Source of the DNA: Aphanomyces cochlioides
Lineage: Eukaryota; Oomycota; Saprolegniomycetes; Saprolegniales; Verrucalvaceae
Assembly: GCA_019828595.1 (NCBI GenBank)
Contig: JAHQRK010000074.1
Coordinates: 1-40,220 of the forward strand
Reading direction: 5' to 3'
DNA length: 40,220 nucleotides
In this document: positions 27,516 through 36,848 of the stretch, piece by piece
How positions within the stretch are numbered: position 1 is the stretch's first letter
How the letters are laid out: every line of letters starts with the position of its first letter
Translations under genes and position numbers: made by a program
The notes under the pieces: model-generated
What the model was told of the DNA's origin: nothing
The model's input: the letters and a program-made list of their open reading frames with translations, nothing else
Database searches by the model: none

Positions 27516-30500
27516 TTGGTCGTCCACCACACGAGCATGACACCTTTCAAACATGCCAGACGTGGCGAGTGGGTATCTCGATGGGGTCGAGATGTGCATG
27601 TGGCACGTGGGTACCAAAAGTGGAGAAAAAGTGGCATCGAGATGCATTTTGTGGGGTATGCTTGGGACTCTCGCGTGTTGATTTCGGACCAAGTTGATGC
27701 TTGGTCGTCCACCACACGAGCATGACACCTTTCAAACATGCCAGACGTGGCGAGTGGGTATCTCGATGGGGTCGAGATGTGCATGTGGCACGTGGGTACC
27801 AAAAGTGGAGAAAAAGTGGCATCGAGATGCATTTTGTGGGGTATGCTTGGGACTCTCGCGTGTTGATTTCGGACCAAGTTGATGCTTGGTCGTCCACCAC
27901 ACGAGCATGACACCTTTCAAACATGCCAGACGTGGCGAGTGGGTATCTCGATGGGGTCGAGATGTGCATGTGGCACGTGGGTACCAAAAGTGGAGAAAAA
28001 GTGGCATCGAGATGCATTTTGTGGGGTATGCTTGGGACTCTCGCGTGTTGATTTCGGACCAAGTTGATGCTTGGTCGTCCACCACACGAGCATGACACCT
28101 TTCAAACATGCCAGACGTGGCGAGTGGGTATCTCGATGGGGTCGAGATGTGCATGTGGCACGTGGGTACCAAAAGTGGAGAAAAAGTGGCATCGAGATGC
28201 ATTTTGTGGGGTATGCTTGGGACTCTCGCGTGTTGATTTCGGACCAAGTTGATGCTTGGTCGTCCACCACACGAGCATGACACCTTTCAAACATGCCAGA
28301 CGTGGCGAGTGGGTATCTCGATGGGGTCGAGATGTGCATGTGGCACGTGGGTACCAAAAGTGGAGAAAAAGTGGCATCGAGATGCATTTTGTGGGGTATG
28401 CTTGGGACTCTCGCGTGTTGATTTCGGACCAAGTTGATGCTTGGTCGTCCACCACACGAGCATGACACCTTTCAAACATGCCAGACGTGGCGAGTGGGTA
28501 TCTCGATGGGGTCGAGATGTGCATGTGGCACGTGGGTACCAAAAGTGGAGAAAAAGTGGCATCGAGATGCATTTTGTGGGGTATGCTTGGGACTCTCGCG
28601 TGTTGATTTCGGACCAAGTTGATGCTTGGTCGTCCACCACACGAGCATGACACCTTTCAAACATGCCAGACGTGGCGAGTGGGTATCTCGATGGGGTCGA
28701 GATGTGCATGTGGCACGTGGGTACCAAAAGTGGAGAAAAAGTGGCATCGAGATGCATTTTGTGGGGTATGCTTGGGACTCTCGCGTGTTGATTTCGGACC
28801 AAGTTGATGCTTGGTCGTCCACCACACGAGCATGACACCTTTCAAACATGCCAGACGTGGCGAGTGGGTATCTCGATGGGGTCGAGATGTGCATGTGGCA
28901 CGTGGGTACCAAAAGTGGAGAAAAAGTGGCATCGAGATGCATTTTGTGGGGTATGCTTGGGACTCTCGCGTGTTGATTTCGGACCAAGTTGATGCTTGGT
29001 CGTCCACCACACGAGCATGACACCTTTCAAACATGCCAGACGTGGCGAGTGGGTATCTCGATGGGGTCGAGATGTGCATGTGGCACGTGGGTACCAAAAG
29101 TGGAGAAAAAGTGGCATCGAGATGCATTTTGTGGGGTATGCTTGGGACTCTCGCGTGTTGATTTCGGACCAAGTTGATGCTTGGTCGTCCACCACACGAG
29201 CATGACACCTTTCAAACATGCCAGACGTGGCGAGTGGGTATCTCGATGGGGTCGAGATGTGCATGTGGCACGTGGGTACCAAAAGTGGAGAAAAAGTGGC
29301 ATCGAGATGCATTTTGTGGGGTATGCTTGGGACTCTCGCGTGTTGATTTCGGACCAAGTTGATGCTTGGTCGTCCACCACACGAGCATGACACCTTTCAA
29401 ACATGCCAGACGTGGCGAGTGGGTATCTCGATGGGGTCGAGATGTGCATGTGGCACGTGGGTACCAAAAGTGGAGAAAAAGTGGCATCGAGATGCATTTT
29501 GTGGGGTATGCTTGGGACTCTCGCGTGTTGATTTCGGACCAAGTTGATGCTTGGTCGTCCACCACACGAGCATGACACCTTTCAAACATGCCAGACGTGG
29601 CGAGTGGGTATCTCGATGGGGTCGAGATGTGCATGTGGCACGTGGGTACCAAAAGTGGAGAAAAAGTGGCATCGAGATGCATTTTGTGGGGTATGCTTGG
29701 GACTCTCGCGTGTTGATTTCGGACCAAGTTGATGCTTGGTCGTCCACCACACGAGCATGACACCTTTCAAACATGCCAGACGTGGCGAGTGGGTATCTCG
29801 ATGGGGTCGAGATGTGCATGTGGCACGTGGGTACCAAAAGTGGAGAAAAAGTGGCATCGAGATGCATTTTGTGGGGTATGCTTGGGACTCTCGCGTGTTG
29901 ATTTCGGACCAAGTTGATGCTTGGTCGTCCACCACACGAGCATGACACCTTTCAAACATGCCAGACGTGGCGAGTGGGTATCTCGATGGGGTCGAGATGT
30001 GCATGTGGCACGTGGGTACCAAAAGTGGAGAAAAAGTGGCATCGAGATGCATTTTGTGGGGTATGCTTGGGACTCTCGCGTGTTGATTTCGGACCAAGTT
30101 GATGCTTGGTCGTCCACCACACGAGCATGACACCTTTCAAACATGCCAGACGTGGCGAGTGGGTATCTCGATGGGGTCGAGATGTGCATGTGGCACGTGG
30201 GTACCAAAAGTGGAGAAAAAGTGGCATCGAGATGCATTTTGTGGGGTATGCTTGGGACTCTCGCGTGTTGATTTCGGACCAAGTTGATGCTTGGTCGTCC
30301 ACCACACGAGCATGACACCTTTCAAACATGCCAGACGTGGCGAGTGGGTATCTCGATGGGGTCGAGATGTGCATGTGGCACGTGGGTACCAAAAGTGGAG
30401 AAAAAGTGGCATCGAGATGCATTTTGTGGGGTATGCTTGGGACTCTCGCGTGTTGATTTCGGACCAAGTTGATGCTTGGTCGTCCACCACACGAGCATGA

Positions 30501-30660
30501 CACCTTTCAAACATGCCAGACGTGGCGAGTGGGTATCTCGATGGGGTCGAGATGTGCATGTGGCACGTGGGTACCAAAAGTGGAGAAAAAGTGGCATCGA
30601 GATGCATTTTGTGGGGTATGCTTGGGACTCTCGCGTGTTGATTTCGGACCAAGTTGATGC

Positions 30661-30844
30661 TTGGTCGTCCACCACACGAGCATGACACCTTTCAAACATG
30701 CCAGACGTGGCGAGTGGGTATCTCGATGGGGTCGAGATGTGCATGTGGCACGTGGGTACCAAAAGTGGAGAAAAAGTGGCATCGAGATGCATTTTGTGGG
30801 TATGCTTGGGACTCTCGCGTGTTGATTTCGGACCAAGTTGATGC
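30661..30844 (+). repeat. 184-bp monomer with one lost G
   Basis: The TGTGGGGTATGC stretch has three G residues (30798-30800) before TATGC instead of four. Consensus monomers resume on both sides. This is the last irregularity before the array is broken at 32260. Confidence 0.8.
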
Positions 30845-32260
30845 TTGGTCGTCCACCACACGAGCATGACACCTTTCAAACATGCCAGACGTGGCGAGTG
30901 GGTATCTCGATGGGGTCGAGATGTGCATGTGGCACGTGGGTACCAAAAGTGGAGAAAAAGTGGCATCGAGATGCATTTTGTGGGGTATGCTTGGGACTCT
31001 CGCGTGTTGATTTCGGACCAAGTTGATGCTTGGTCGTCCACCACACGAGCATGACACCTTTCAAACATGCCAGACGTGGCGAGTGGGTATCTCGATGGGG
31101 TCGAGATGTGCATGTGGCACGTGGGTACCAAAAGTGGAGAAAAAGTGGCATCGAGATGCATTTTGTGGGGTATGCTTGGGACTCTCGCGTGTTGATTTCG
31201 GACCAAGTTGATGCTTGGTCGTCCACCACACGAGCATGACACCTTTCAAACATGCCAGACGTGGCGAGTGGGTATCTCGATGGGGTCGAGATGTGCATGT
31301 GGCACGTGGGTACCAAAAGTGGAGAAAAAGTGGCATCGAGATGCATTTTGTGGGGTATGCTTGGGACTCTCGCGTGTTGATTTCGGACCAAGTTGATGCT
31401 TGGTCGTCCACCACACGAGCATGACACCTTTCAAACATGCCAGACGTGGCGAGTGGGTATCTCGATGGGGTCGAGATGTGCATGTGGCACGTGGGTACCA
31501 AAAGTGGAGAAAAAGTGGCATCGAGATGCATTTTGTGGGGTATGCTTGGGACTCTCGCGTGTTGATTTCGGACCAAGTTGATGCTTGGTCGTCCACCACA
31601 CGAGCATGACACCTTTCAAACATGCCAGACGTGGCGAGTGGGTATCTCGATGGGGTCGAGATGTGCATGTGGCACGTGGGTACCAAAAGTGGAGAAAAAG
31701 TGGCATCGAGATGCATTTTGTGGGGTATGCTTGGGACTCTCGCGTGTTGATTTCGGACCAAGTTGATGCTTGGTCGTCCACCACACGAGCATGACACCTT
31801 TCAAACATGCCAGACGTGGCGAGTGGGTATCTCGATGGGGTCGAGATGTGCATGTGGCACGTGGGTACCAAAAGTGGAGAAAAAGTGGCATCGAGATGCA
31901 TTTTGTGGGGTATGCTTGGGACTCTCGCGTGTTGATTTCGGACCAAGTTGATGCTTGGTCGTCCACCACACGAGCATGACACCTTTCAAACATGCCAGAC
32001 GTGGCGAGTGGGTATCTCGATGGGGTCGAGATGTGCATGTGGCACGTGGGTACCAAAAGTGGAGAAAAAGTGGCATCGAGATGCATTTTGTGGGGTATGC
32101 TTGGGACTCTCGCGTGTTGATTTCGGACCAAGTTGATGCTTGGTCGTCCACCACACGAGCATGACACCTTTCAAACATGCCAGACGTGGCGAGTGGGTAT
32201 CTCGATGGGGTCGAGATGTGCATGTGGCACGTGGGTACCAAAAGTGGAGAAAAAGTGGCA

Positions 32261-32772
32261 ACCTCAGTTTGTTTCAGTCACTTGTTGCAACCAAGACTAT
32301 TGAGCGCAAGATGGCTTTGTTAAAAGCTCAAGGCAAGCCTCACAACTACAAACATCACGTCAACTTCATGGCTCAATACAAGATTCACCCGTCAGAAATC
32401 TTGGAAGAATTGACCACGGACATACCAGAGATCAAGCGCATCCTCTTTGCACTTGCTACGATTGACTTATTCCTCTCAAATCGGGCCCCAGACCTCTACA
32501 CAAACTCGGAGGCACTGACTGTTCTATTGAACCAAGAAGCAACAAGATTGCCTGACACCAACTGCTTGACGGACTGGTCGCTGTTTGCTTTGATCGAAAA
32601 CTTCAGCGACAATCTCGAGAAGTTCACTTTGCCGGCTCCCGTCTTGTCGGCAATCTCGATGCTCAAAAGCATCACCAACAATTACCACATCGACGAGCTC
32701 TGCAGCAAAGCTCACCACTCCATGAACGCCGACGAAATTGATCCCCTCGATTTGGAGGACGATCAACTCTAA
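32261..32772 (+). pseudogene. ORF1 protein of LINE copy A, C-terminal fragment
   Basis: This is an open stretch of about 170 codons ending at TAA (32770-32772). It matches copy B at 38869-39379, where it follows the rest of ORF1, so it is the C-terminal domain of the first LINE protein, usually an RNA-binding nucleic-acid chaperone. The N-terminal three quarters are lost at the satellite junction. From the ATG at 32311 the piece has a basic start (MALLKAQGKPHNYKHH), a mixed helical middle and an acidic tail (DEIDPLDLEDDQL). I see no zinc knuckle or RRM signature and do not recognise the fold. Residues near 32468-32492 appear to be read through a compensated -1/+1 shift relative to copy B. By chance the frame stays open backward into the satellite to about 32140, giving a chimeric frame without an ATG start. 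Confidence 0.75.
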
Positions 32773-32850
32773 GGCTTCTATCCCCTGCTTCAATCCATTT
32801 CAACCTCCCCTCTGACCCCTCCATTCTACTCATTTTCATCTGTACTCGTG
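32773..32850 (+). other. Inter-ORF spacer of LINE copy A
   Basis: A 78-bp pyrimidine-rich gap lies between the ORF1 stop and the ORF2 ATG. It is preserved in copy B (39380-39457) with small indels. Such short gaps are usual in two-ORF LINEs, where ORF2 is translated by reinitiation or a similar route. I see no separate gene or clear structure in it. Confidence 0.6.
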
Positions 32851-34077
32851 ATGAGTGACAACAACTTCTCCGATGTCCCAACTGAACTCGTGGACTGGGA
32901 CCCACAAATCATCTCCCTCAACACCAATGGCTTCTCCAACAGTCATCGGTACATCCTCGACAAACTATCAAGTGTTCACGACGTTTCCTTTATCCAAGAA
33001 ACCCGTTTCCGCACGCCAAGTCTCCACGACCGTGTTGCGTTCCATTGGCAACGCATCACAAACCACGAAGGCTCTTTGTTCTTTGAAGAGCCTATTTACC
33101 CTGAAGTATCCACGTCGCCAGCCACTGGAGGTCTGGCTACGTTGATACATCCTCACTCTCCTTTGAAGAACGCCACTCAAGTCCCTCATGACAACTCAGT
33201 GCTTCGTGGTCGTTATCTACAAGTGCGATGTACTCTGGGTCCACTGACAGTCGTTCTCCACAATATCTATGCGCCGGCAGCCTTCCAAGAACGAGCAAGT
33301 TACTTCGAAGAATTGCCACGCGACTTTCCTCCACATGCGCTCCACATTGTTGGAGGAGATTTCAACTGCACTCTCAACAAAGATTTGGATTCGTTGAGAC
33401 CCAGTACCTCCACCATGGCCGGCACCCTTCAACTGGAACAATGGATGCACAGTTTGTCTCTGGTGGATCTGTTTCGCCGTCAAAACCCCGTGGCACGAGC
33501 CTTCACAAGTCCCACACTCACCAACCGACTTGACTACATCTTTTGTTCGTCCACCTTGGCGGGTCTTCGTCATTGGAAGGCGACGCACATGCCACACGTT
33601 CCACAGGCTGACCACGTGGCTTGTCGTATCATCACAAAGCGTCAAACATTGCGCCATGGCTCTGGATCATGGAAAGCTCCAACTTGGCTACTTCGTCTAC
33701 CACGAGCGGCCGAGATTGTTCATGGATGTCTGGATCGATTTTTGGACAAGTCTCCAACATTCCACAATATCTCCAAGGCCTACGACATGCTGGTCAATGA
33801 TATCCGCTCCCAACTCAAAGAATTCCATTCTCAACGATTGGAGAAACAACGTCTGCCGTTGAAGAAGTTAGCTGTCGAGATCGCTTCGCTTTTGCAAGTC
33901 CCCAACATGCGTCAAGATTCAGTGCTGGTGGATCGAGTGCGAGACCTTCAAAAGCAAATTCACGAGCTGCAAGATCGAGACAAGCAGTTTCGTCAAGACC
34001 AGGCGTTCCAACTTCACTTGTACAAAGCAGAGCGCTCGTCCAAGTTCCACTTCATGTCCCCTGTCCCTACCCCTTGA
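32851..34077 (+). CDS. ORF2 segment 1: APE-type endonuclease plus helical linker
   Basis: About 408 codons are open from the ATG at 32851. Family motifs appear in the right order: NTNG at residues 24-27 (metal/active-site Asn), QET with the catalytic Glu at residue 50 (codon 32998), NIYAP at 138-142, GGDFN at 168-172 (codon 33352; Asp/Asn pair), LDYIF at 227-231 (codon 33529), and the terminal DH at 254-255 (codon 33610). The usual SDH is ADH here, a mild deviation. Residues about 300-400 are rich in K, R, E, Q and L in a heptad-like pattern and probably form a helical or coiled linker. The frame stops at 34077, inside the expected linker. All catalytic residues are present, so this domain alone could be intact. 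It belongs to the exonuclease-endonuclease-phosphatase superfamily and in LINEs it nicks the target strand. Confidence 0.88.
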   Translation: MSDNNFSDVPTELVDWDPQIISLNTNGFSNSHRYILDKLSSVHDVSFIQETRFRTPSLHDRVAFHWQRITNHEGSLFFEEPIYPEVSTSPATGGLATLIHPHSPLKNATQVPHDNSVLRGRYLQVRCTLGPLTVVLHNIYAPAAFQERASYFEELPRDFPPHALHIVGGDFNCTLNKDLDSLRPSTSTMAGTLQLEQWMHSLSLVDLFRRQNPVARAFTSPTLTNRLDYIFCSSTLAGLRHWKATHMPHVPQADHVACRIITKRQTLRHGSGSWKAPTWLLRLPRAAEIVHGCLDRFLDKSPTFHNISKAYDMLVNDIRSQLKEFHSQRLEKQRLPLKKLAVEIASLLQVPNMRQDSVLVDRVRDLQKQIHELQDRDKQFRQDQAFQLHLYKAERSSKFHFMSPVPTP

Positions 34078-34260
34078 AGAAGACAGTCTTCAAAGAGTTG
34101 GTGGATGTCAATGGAAATGTTGTCTCCAATCAACAAGGCATGTCTGACGTCCTGGTCGACTACTACAAGGACTTGTTTGCAGCTCCCGAGGTGCAGCGAT
34201 CTGGAGACGAAGTGTCGTCATTTCTGACCCCATTGACTCGACACAAGCAACTGCCAGAGT
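34078..34260 (+). pseudogene. ORF2 segment 2: linker between endonuclease and RT, shifted frame
   Basis: The protein continues in another frame from about 34072, with a VDVNGNVVSNQQGM stretch followed by VDYYKDLFAAPE. A small 'V/I-x-D-x-G-x-x' strand and a YYxxLF motif are the normal sequence just upstream of LINE RT domains. A TAA at 34260-34262 ends this frame. Skipping one base at that point restores the RT frame (KAQKELSAPL), so a single extra T there would explain the break. Confidence 0.75.
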
Positions 34261-35784
34261 AAAGCCCAGAAAGAGCTGTCGGCTCCCTTGCGCGCCAACG
34301 AGTTCTATCATGCTATTCGACACAGCAGTTCGAACTCAGCGCCAGGTCCCAACGCTCTGCCATTCGAAGTCCTCAAACTTGCACCTCACAAGTGGTCGTT
34401 GGTATTGGAGCTGCTATTCACACACCAGCTCCATTCTCACCCTCGCTTGACTCCCATGCAACTTGTCAGTACGCTGGTGTTGCTGCACAAGAAAGGCCCC
34501 AAGTCACAAGCCAAGAACTATCGGCCCATTAGCCTACTCAACACGGATGTGAAAATCCTGACGAGTATTCTGGCTTATCGACTCCAGCGCCACATTCGAC
34601 ACATCATCCACCCGGACCAGCAAGGCTTTATCCGTCGAAGCAATATCCAAACCAATATTGCACGACTGGATGACATGCTGCACCACATCAAACTACACAG
34701 TCCGTCCTCGATGGTGGCACTGCTTGACTTTGAGAAAGCTTTTGATCGCGTGGACCACGCGTACTTGCTCCGCGTCCTCCGTCACTATGGCTTTCCCGAA
34801 ACCTTTGTTGACATGGTTCGCGTACTGTACTCGGGCCGCAAGTCTCGCATCTTGGTGAACGGCTTCTTGTCCAAGCCAGTTCACATCTCACGCGGTGTGT
34901 TGCAAGGTGATCCACTGTCGCCACTTCTGTTTGTGATCGCTTTGGAACCGATGTGCCAACTCCTACGGCAACACTCCAACTATGGCATCAAGTGTGGGGA
35001 TCGCTACCACACTGGGAGTTACTTTGCCGACGACTCGCAACTCTATGCGGCAAATGAGACGTGCCTCCACCGGCAGCTTGCATTGGTTCAAACCTTTTGC
35101 GACAAGTCTGGTTTCCGACTCAACGTAGACAAGACCCAAATTCTGACCTACAGCCAGTTGAATGGGAACCTTGCCTCACTACAAGTTACTTCCGACAGTC
35201 CCGTGAAGGCTCTTGGTATCTTGGTTGCGCCCAATCTTTCTCCATTGGCACGTTTCAATTACGTGTTTGAGAAGTTTGTGGCTCGCTTGTCTTTGTGGCT
35301 CTACAAGGCTCGAACCATGGCCGGAAAAGTCACTATCCTGCACAGCATATGTCTGCCTGTGTTATGGTACCAACTGGCTTTTGTCCCTGCCGACAAAGAC
35401 CTGGCCAAAAAGATCGACAAGGCCATGCTTCAATTTATGCATGGTGAAGAAATCAACCCATCCTCCTCTGTCCATGGCCTCCGTTTGATCAAAAAGGAGA
35501 TCCTATTCATGCCGAAGAAGTCCGGTGGCTTAGGCCTGCACCATGCACTTGCTTTATGGCAACAACACAACCGCTCTGTCATGATCAGATGCATTCAAGC
35601 CATCACCACCCCACCCCGCAAGTCTGCCATGTCCGCCTGGATTACGCCGGGCTATACTCTCCTCGAGAAGGCTTTTCATCCATGGGGTTCCCCCGAGATC
35701 TCCTCTTGGCAAATGGCTCTTCTGCATTCATCAGACAACTGTACAAGAATCCCAATATCACTCCAATGTGGAAAGCCTTATTGA
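34261..35784 (+). CDS. ORF2 segment 3: reverse transcriptase domain
   Basis: About 500 codons are open with all LINE RT blocks visible: SAPGPNALPFEVLK (RT0); KKGPKSQAKNYRPISLLN (RT1); HPDQQGFIRR (RT2); LLDFEKAFDRVDH with the catalytic Asp at codon 34726 (motif A); GVLQGDPLSPLLF (motif B); YFADDSQLY with FADD at 35023-35034 (motif C, two catalytic Asp); GFRLNVDKTQIL (motif D); and ALGILVAPN (motif E). A PKKSGGLGL segment near 35512 marks the thumb/connection typical of L1-type RTs. No RNase H motifs follow. There is no in-frame ATG at the start because this is an internal piece of ORF2. The last ~17 residues (after about 35733) are out of the true frame, which continues as FIRQLYKNPNITPMWKALL. 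Confidence 0.92.
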   Translation, partial: KAQKELSAPLRANEFYHAIRHSSSNSAPGPNALPFEVLKLAPHKWSLVLELLFTHQLHSHPRLTPMQLVSTLVLLHKKGPKSQAKNYRPISLLNTDVKILTSILAYRLQRHIRHIIHPDQQGFIRRSNIQTNIARLDDMLHHIKLHSPSSMVALLDFEKAFDRVDHAYLLRVLRHYGFPETFVDMVRVLYSGRKSRILVNGFLSKPVHISRGVLQGDPLSPLLFVIALEPMCQLLRQHSNYGIKCGDRYHTGSYFADDSQLYAANETCLHRQLALVQTFCDKSGFRLNVDKTQILTYSQLNGNLASLQVTSDSPVKALGILVAPNLSPLARFNYVFEKFVARLSLWLYKARTMAGKVTILHSICLPVLWYQLAFVPADKDLAKKIDKAMLQFMHGEEINPSSSVHGLRLIKKEILFMPKKSGGLGLHHALALWQQHNRSVMIRCIQAITTPPRKSAMSAWITPGYTLLEKAFHPWGSPEISSWQMALLHSSDNCTRIPISLQCGKPY

Positions 35785-36844
35785 GTAGCTGGTTTGAATC
35801 CGCTGGACTCCGTACGGCTGTCCAAATCACATCTCATCTTTGGATGTTCCCCTTTGGCACAACTCGTATCTGCCTGGACTCGAAGACCTATACGATCAGT
35901 GCTCTACATCGACGCAAGACCAAGCCAATGTATTGGCTTCGCTTCACATCACGAAGTTGTCGCATTTGTTGACTCCGTGTCAGCGAGTTTGGCCAGCTTC
36001 GATCTTGTTCGACAAAATCAACCGTGCCTGCCGCCAAGCCAATTTTGTCCCTCCAACGAAACAATGGATCTCAATCTTGGTGACCAAGTTATCACGATTG
36101 TTTGAGATTGTTTCTGAAGAGGATGCTCCCGTGTTCCACTTGCCGACGCCAAGCTCTGAATGGATGGAATGGCACTGGATGATACACCCTGACTCGAGTC
36201 CGATCTTGTTGGCGCTTGCGACTTCGAAATCGGCTAAGATCAGAGCTTCTCCACTCGTCCATTCTTCCTACCAAGCATCTCAACCTGCCATCCAACTTTT
36301 ACGAAGACCCCAAGCGCCTTACCCAACTTGCCGCCTTCCTCCAACCCGACCACATTCTCCCTCGATATGGAGAGTTCATTTTCAAGACCCTTCTCCGCGC
36401 CAACGCCATGCAATATCTGTTTCAGTACCAAGACCCCAAGCCGACGTGTGTCTTCTGTCGTGTCAATGAGACGTACGAGCATTTCCTGTTCTCTTGTGGA
36501 TATGGTCAATCTGTTTGGTATTTCTTCAAGACAATCCAGCGACTGCTCGAGTGTTCCTTTCCGTCCACGTGTCTGGAAATGTTCTACGAGACGCCCAAGC
36601 CGTCCGATGGATACTACATCCGTGGCTATCTGAAGATCTGGCCGATTGTCCCTTTGATCAAGCTACATCTACAACAGCTCCTGGTTGATCTCCCTCTCAA
36701 GAAGGGATACACCAAGGTATTCAATGTGCTCAAGCATCTATCCGTCTCTGGAGACCAATCTGCGTCTCGCTCCACCAGCTCTTCACCCTGGTGCTCCACT
36801 CGCCGGAGTTCCAGGGGGGTCAACCTCAGTGGGTCAGTGGTTGA
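35733..36844 (+). pseudogene. ORF2 segment 4: C-terminal region with CX2CX7HX4C zinc motif
   Basis: The C-terminal part of ORF2 is spread over three frames with breaks near 35733, 35838, 36238 and 36735. Recognisable parts are WKALLSSWFESAGLR (about 35770), PLWHNSYLPGLEDLYDQ (about 35845), and a helical region up to 36235. After that comes TCVFCRVNETYEHFLFSC, in which C36447, C36456, H36480 and C36495 form the zinc motif found at the C-terminus of L1/I-type ORF2 proteins. After KKGYTKVFNVL the protein seems to move to another frame ending in IRLWRPICVSLHQLFTLVL and a TGA at 36842. That last shift is my weakest inference; the alternative frame stays open to 37211 but turns low-complexity and atypical. 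Confidence 0.7.
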
Positions 36845-36848
36845 CCCC
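36816..36848. other. Perfect 10-bp inverted repeat (33-nt hairpin) at the end of ORF2
   Basis: GGGGTCAACC (36816-36825) and GGTTGACCCC (36839-36848) are exact reverse complements separated by 13 nt. The stem overlaps the predicted ORF2 stop. LINE RTs of several clades recognise a 3' stem-loop in their own RNA, so this is a candidate 3' recognition structure. It could equally belong to the 5' end of copy B, because the A/B boundary is not defined. Confidence 0.6.

Larger units (their letters stand above)
1..32260 (+). repeat. 185-bp tandem satellite array, about 174 monomers
   Basis: The same sequence recurs every 185 bp from the first base to 32260, always in one orientation, with no unique sequence between copies. 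Landmark words such as the KpnI-like GGTACC recur at a strict 185-bp step: 36 exact steps from 6232 to 12892, 75 from 13263 to 27138, and 17 from 27509 to 30654. Both ends are incomplete monomers: the left is cut by the window and the right by a retrotransposon. The period is close to a nucleosome repeat, as in many centromeric satellites; a centromeric role is inference. Because 185 is not a multiple of 3, a reading frame shifts phase at each copy, so the long repetitive open frames here are by-products of periodicity. No protein function is claimed. Confidence 0.98.
32851..36844 (+). pseudogene. LINE ORF2 polyprotein (endonuclease-RT-zinc motif), frameshifted
   Basis: Homology-like motifs run continuously for about 1,330 codons, a normal ORF2 length, but in changing frames. 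Shifts are inferred near 34072, 34260, 35733, 35838, 36238 and 36735, because the recognisable protein jumps frame at each. Order: APE-like endonuclease (32851-33640), helical linker (33650-34260), RT fingers/palm/thumb (34261-35560), a C-terminal region with the zinc motif (36447-36497), and a final IRLW-containing segment ending at TGA 36842-36844. The ATG at 32851 is chosen because it is the first in frame after the ORF1 stop and is kept in copy B. The full protein would nick target DNA and prime reverse transcription from the nick. As written no full product can be made. Real decay and uncorrected indel errors both remain possible. Confidence 0.85.

Noticed and set aside
169..32241. Long repetitive minus-strand open frames (about 183 residues, up to 429) and 62-71-residue plus-strand frames in every monomer
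   Set aside because: They repeat with the 185-bp period, overlap each other on both strands, shift phase each copy, and change length whenever a monomer has an indel. This is what a periodic sequence with few stops gives, not evidence of genes.
1..32260. CRISPR-like array
   Set aside because: The entire 185-bp unit repeats with no unique spacers, there are no cas genes nearby, and the neighbouring elements are eukaryotic LINEs.
33217..33657. Minus-strand open frames opposite the endonuclease (and 39747-40135 in copy B)
   Set aside because: They are antisense to well-supported endonuclease motifs, have no recognisable features, and recur in B only because the DNA is homologous.
32259..36830. 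Shared 10-mer CAACCTCAGT at 32259-32268 and 36821-36830, considered as a target-site duplication of copy A
   Set aside because: At the left end most of the word lies inside LINE coding sequence (ACCTCAGT is also in copy B at 38869), so it cannot be duplicated target DNA. It is probably coincidence.
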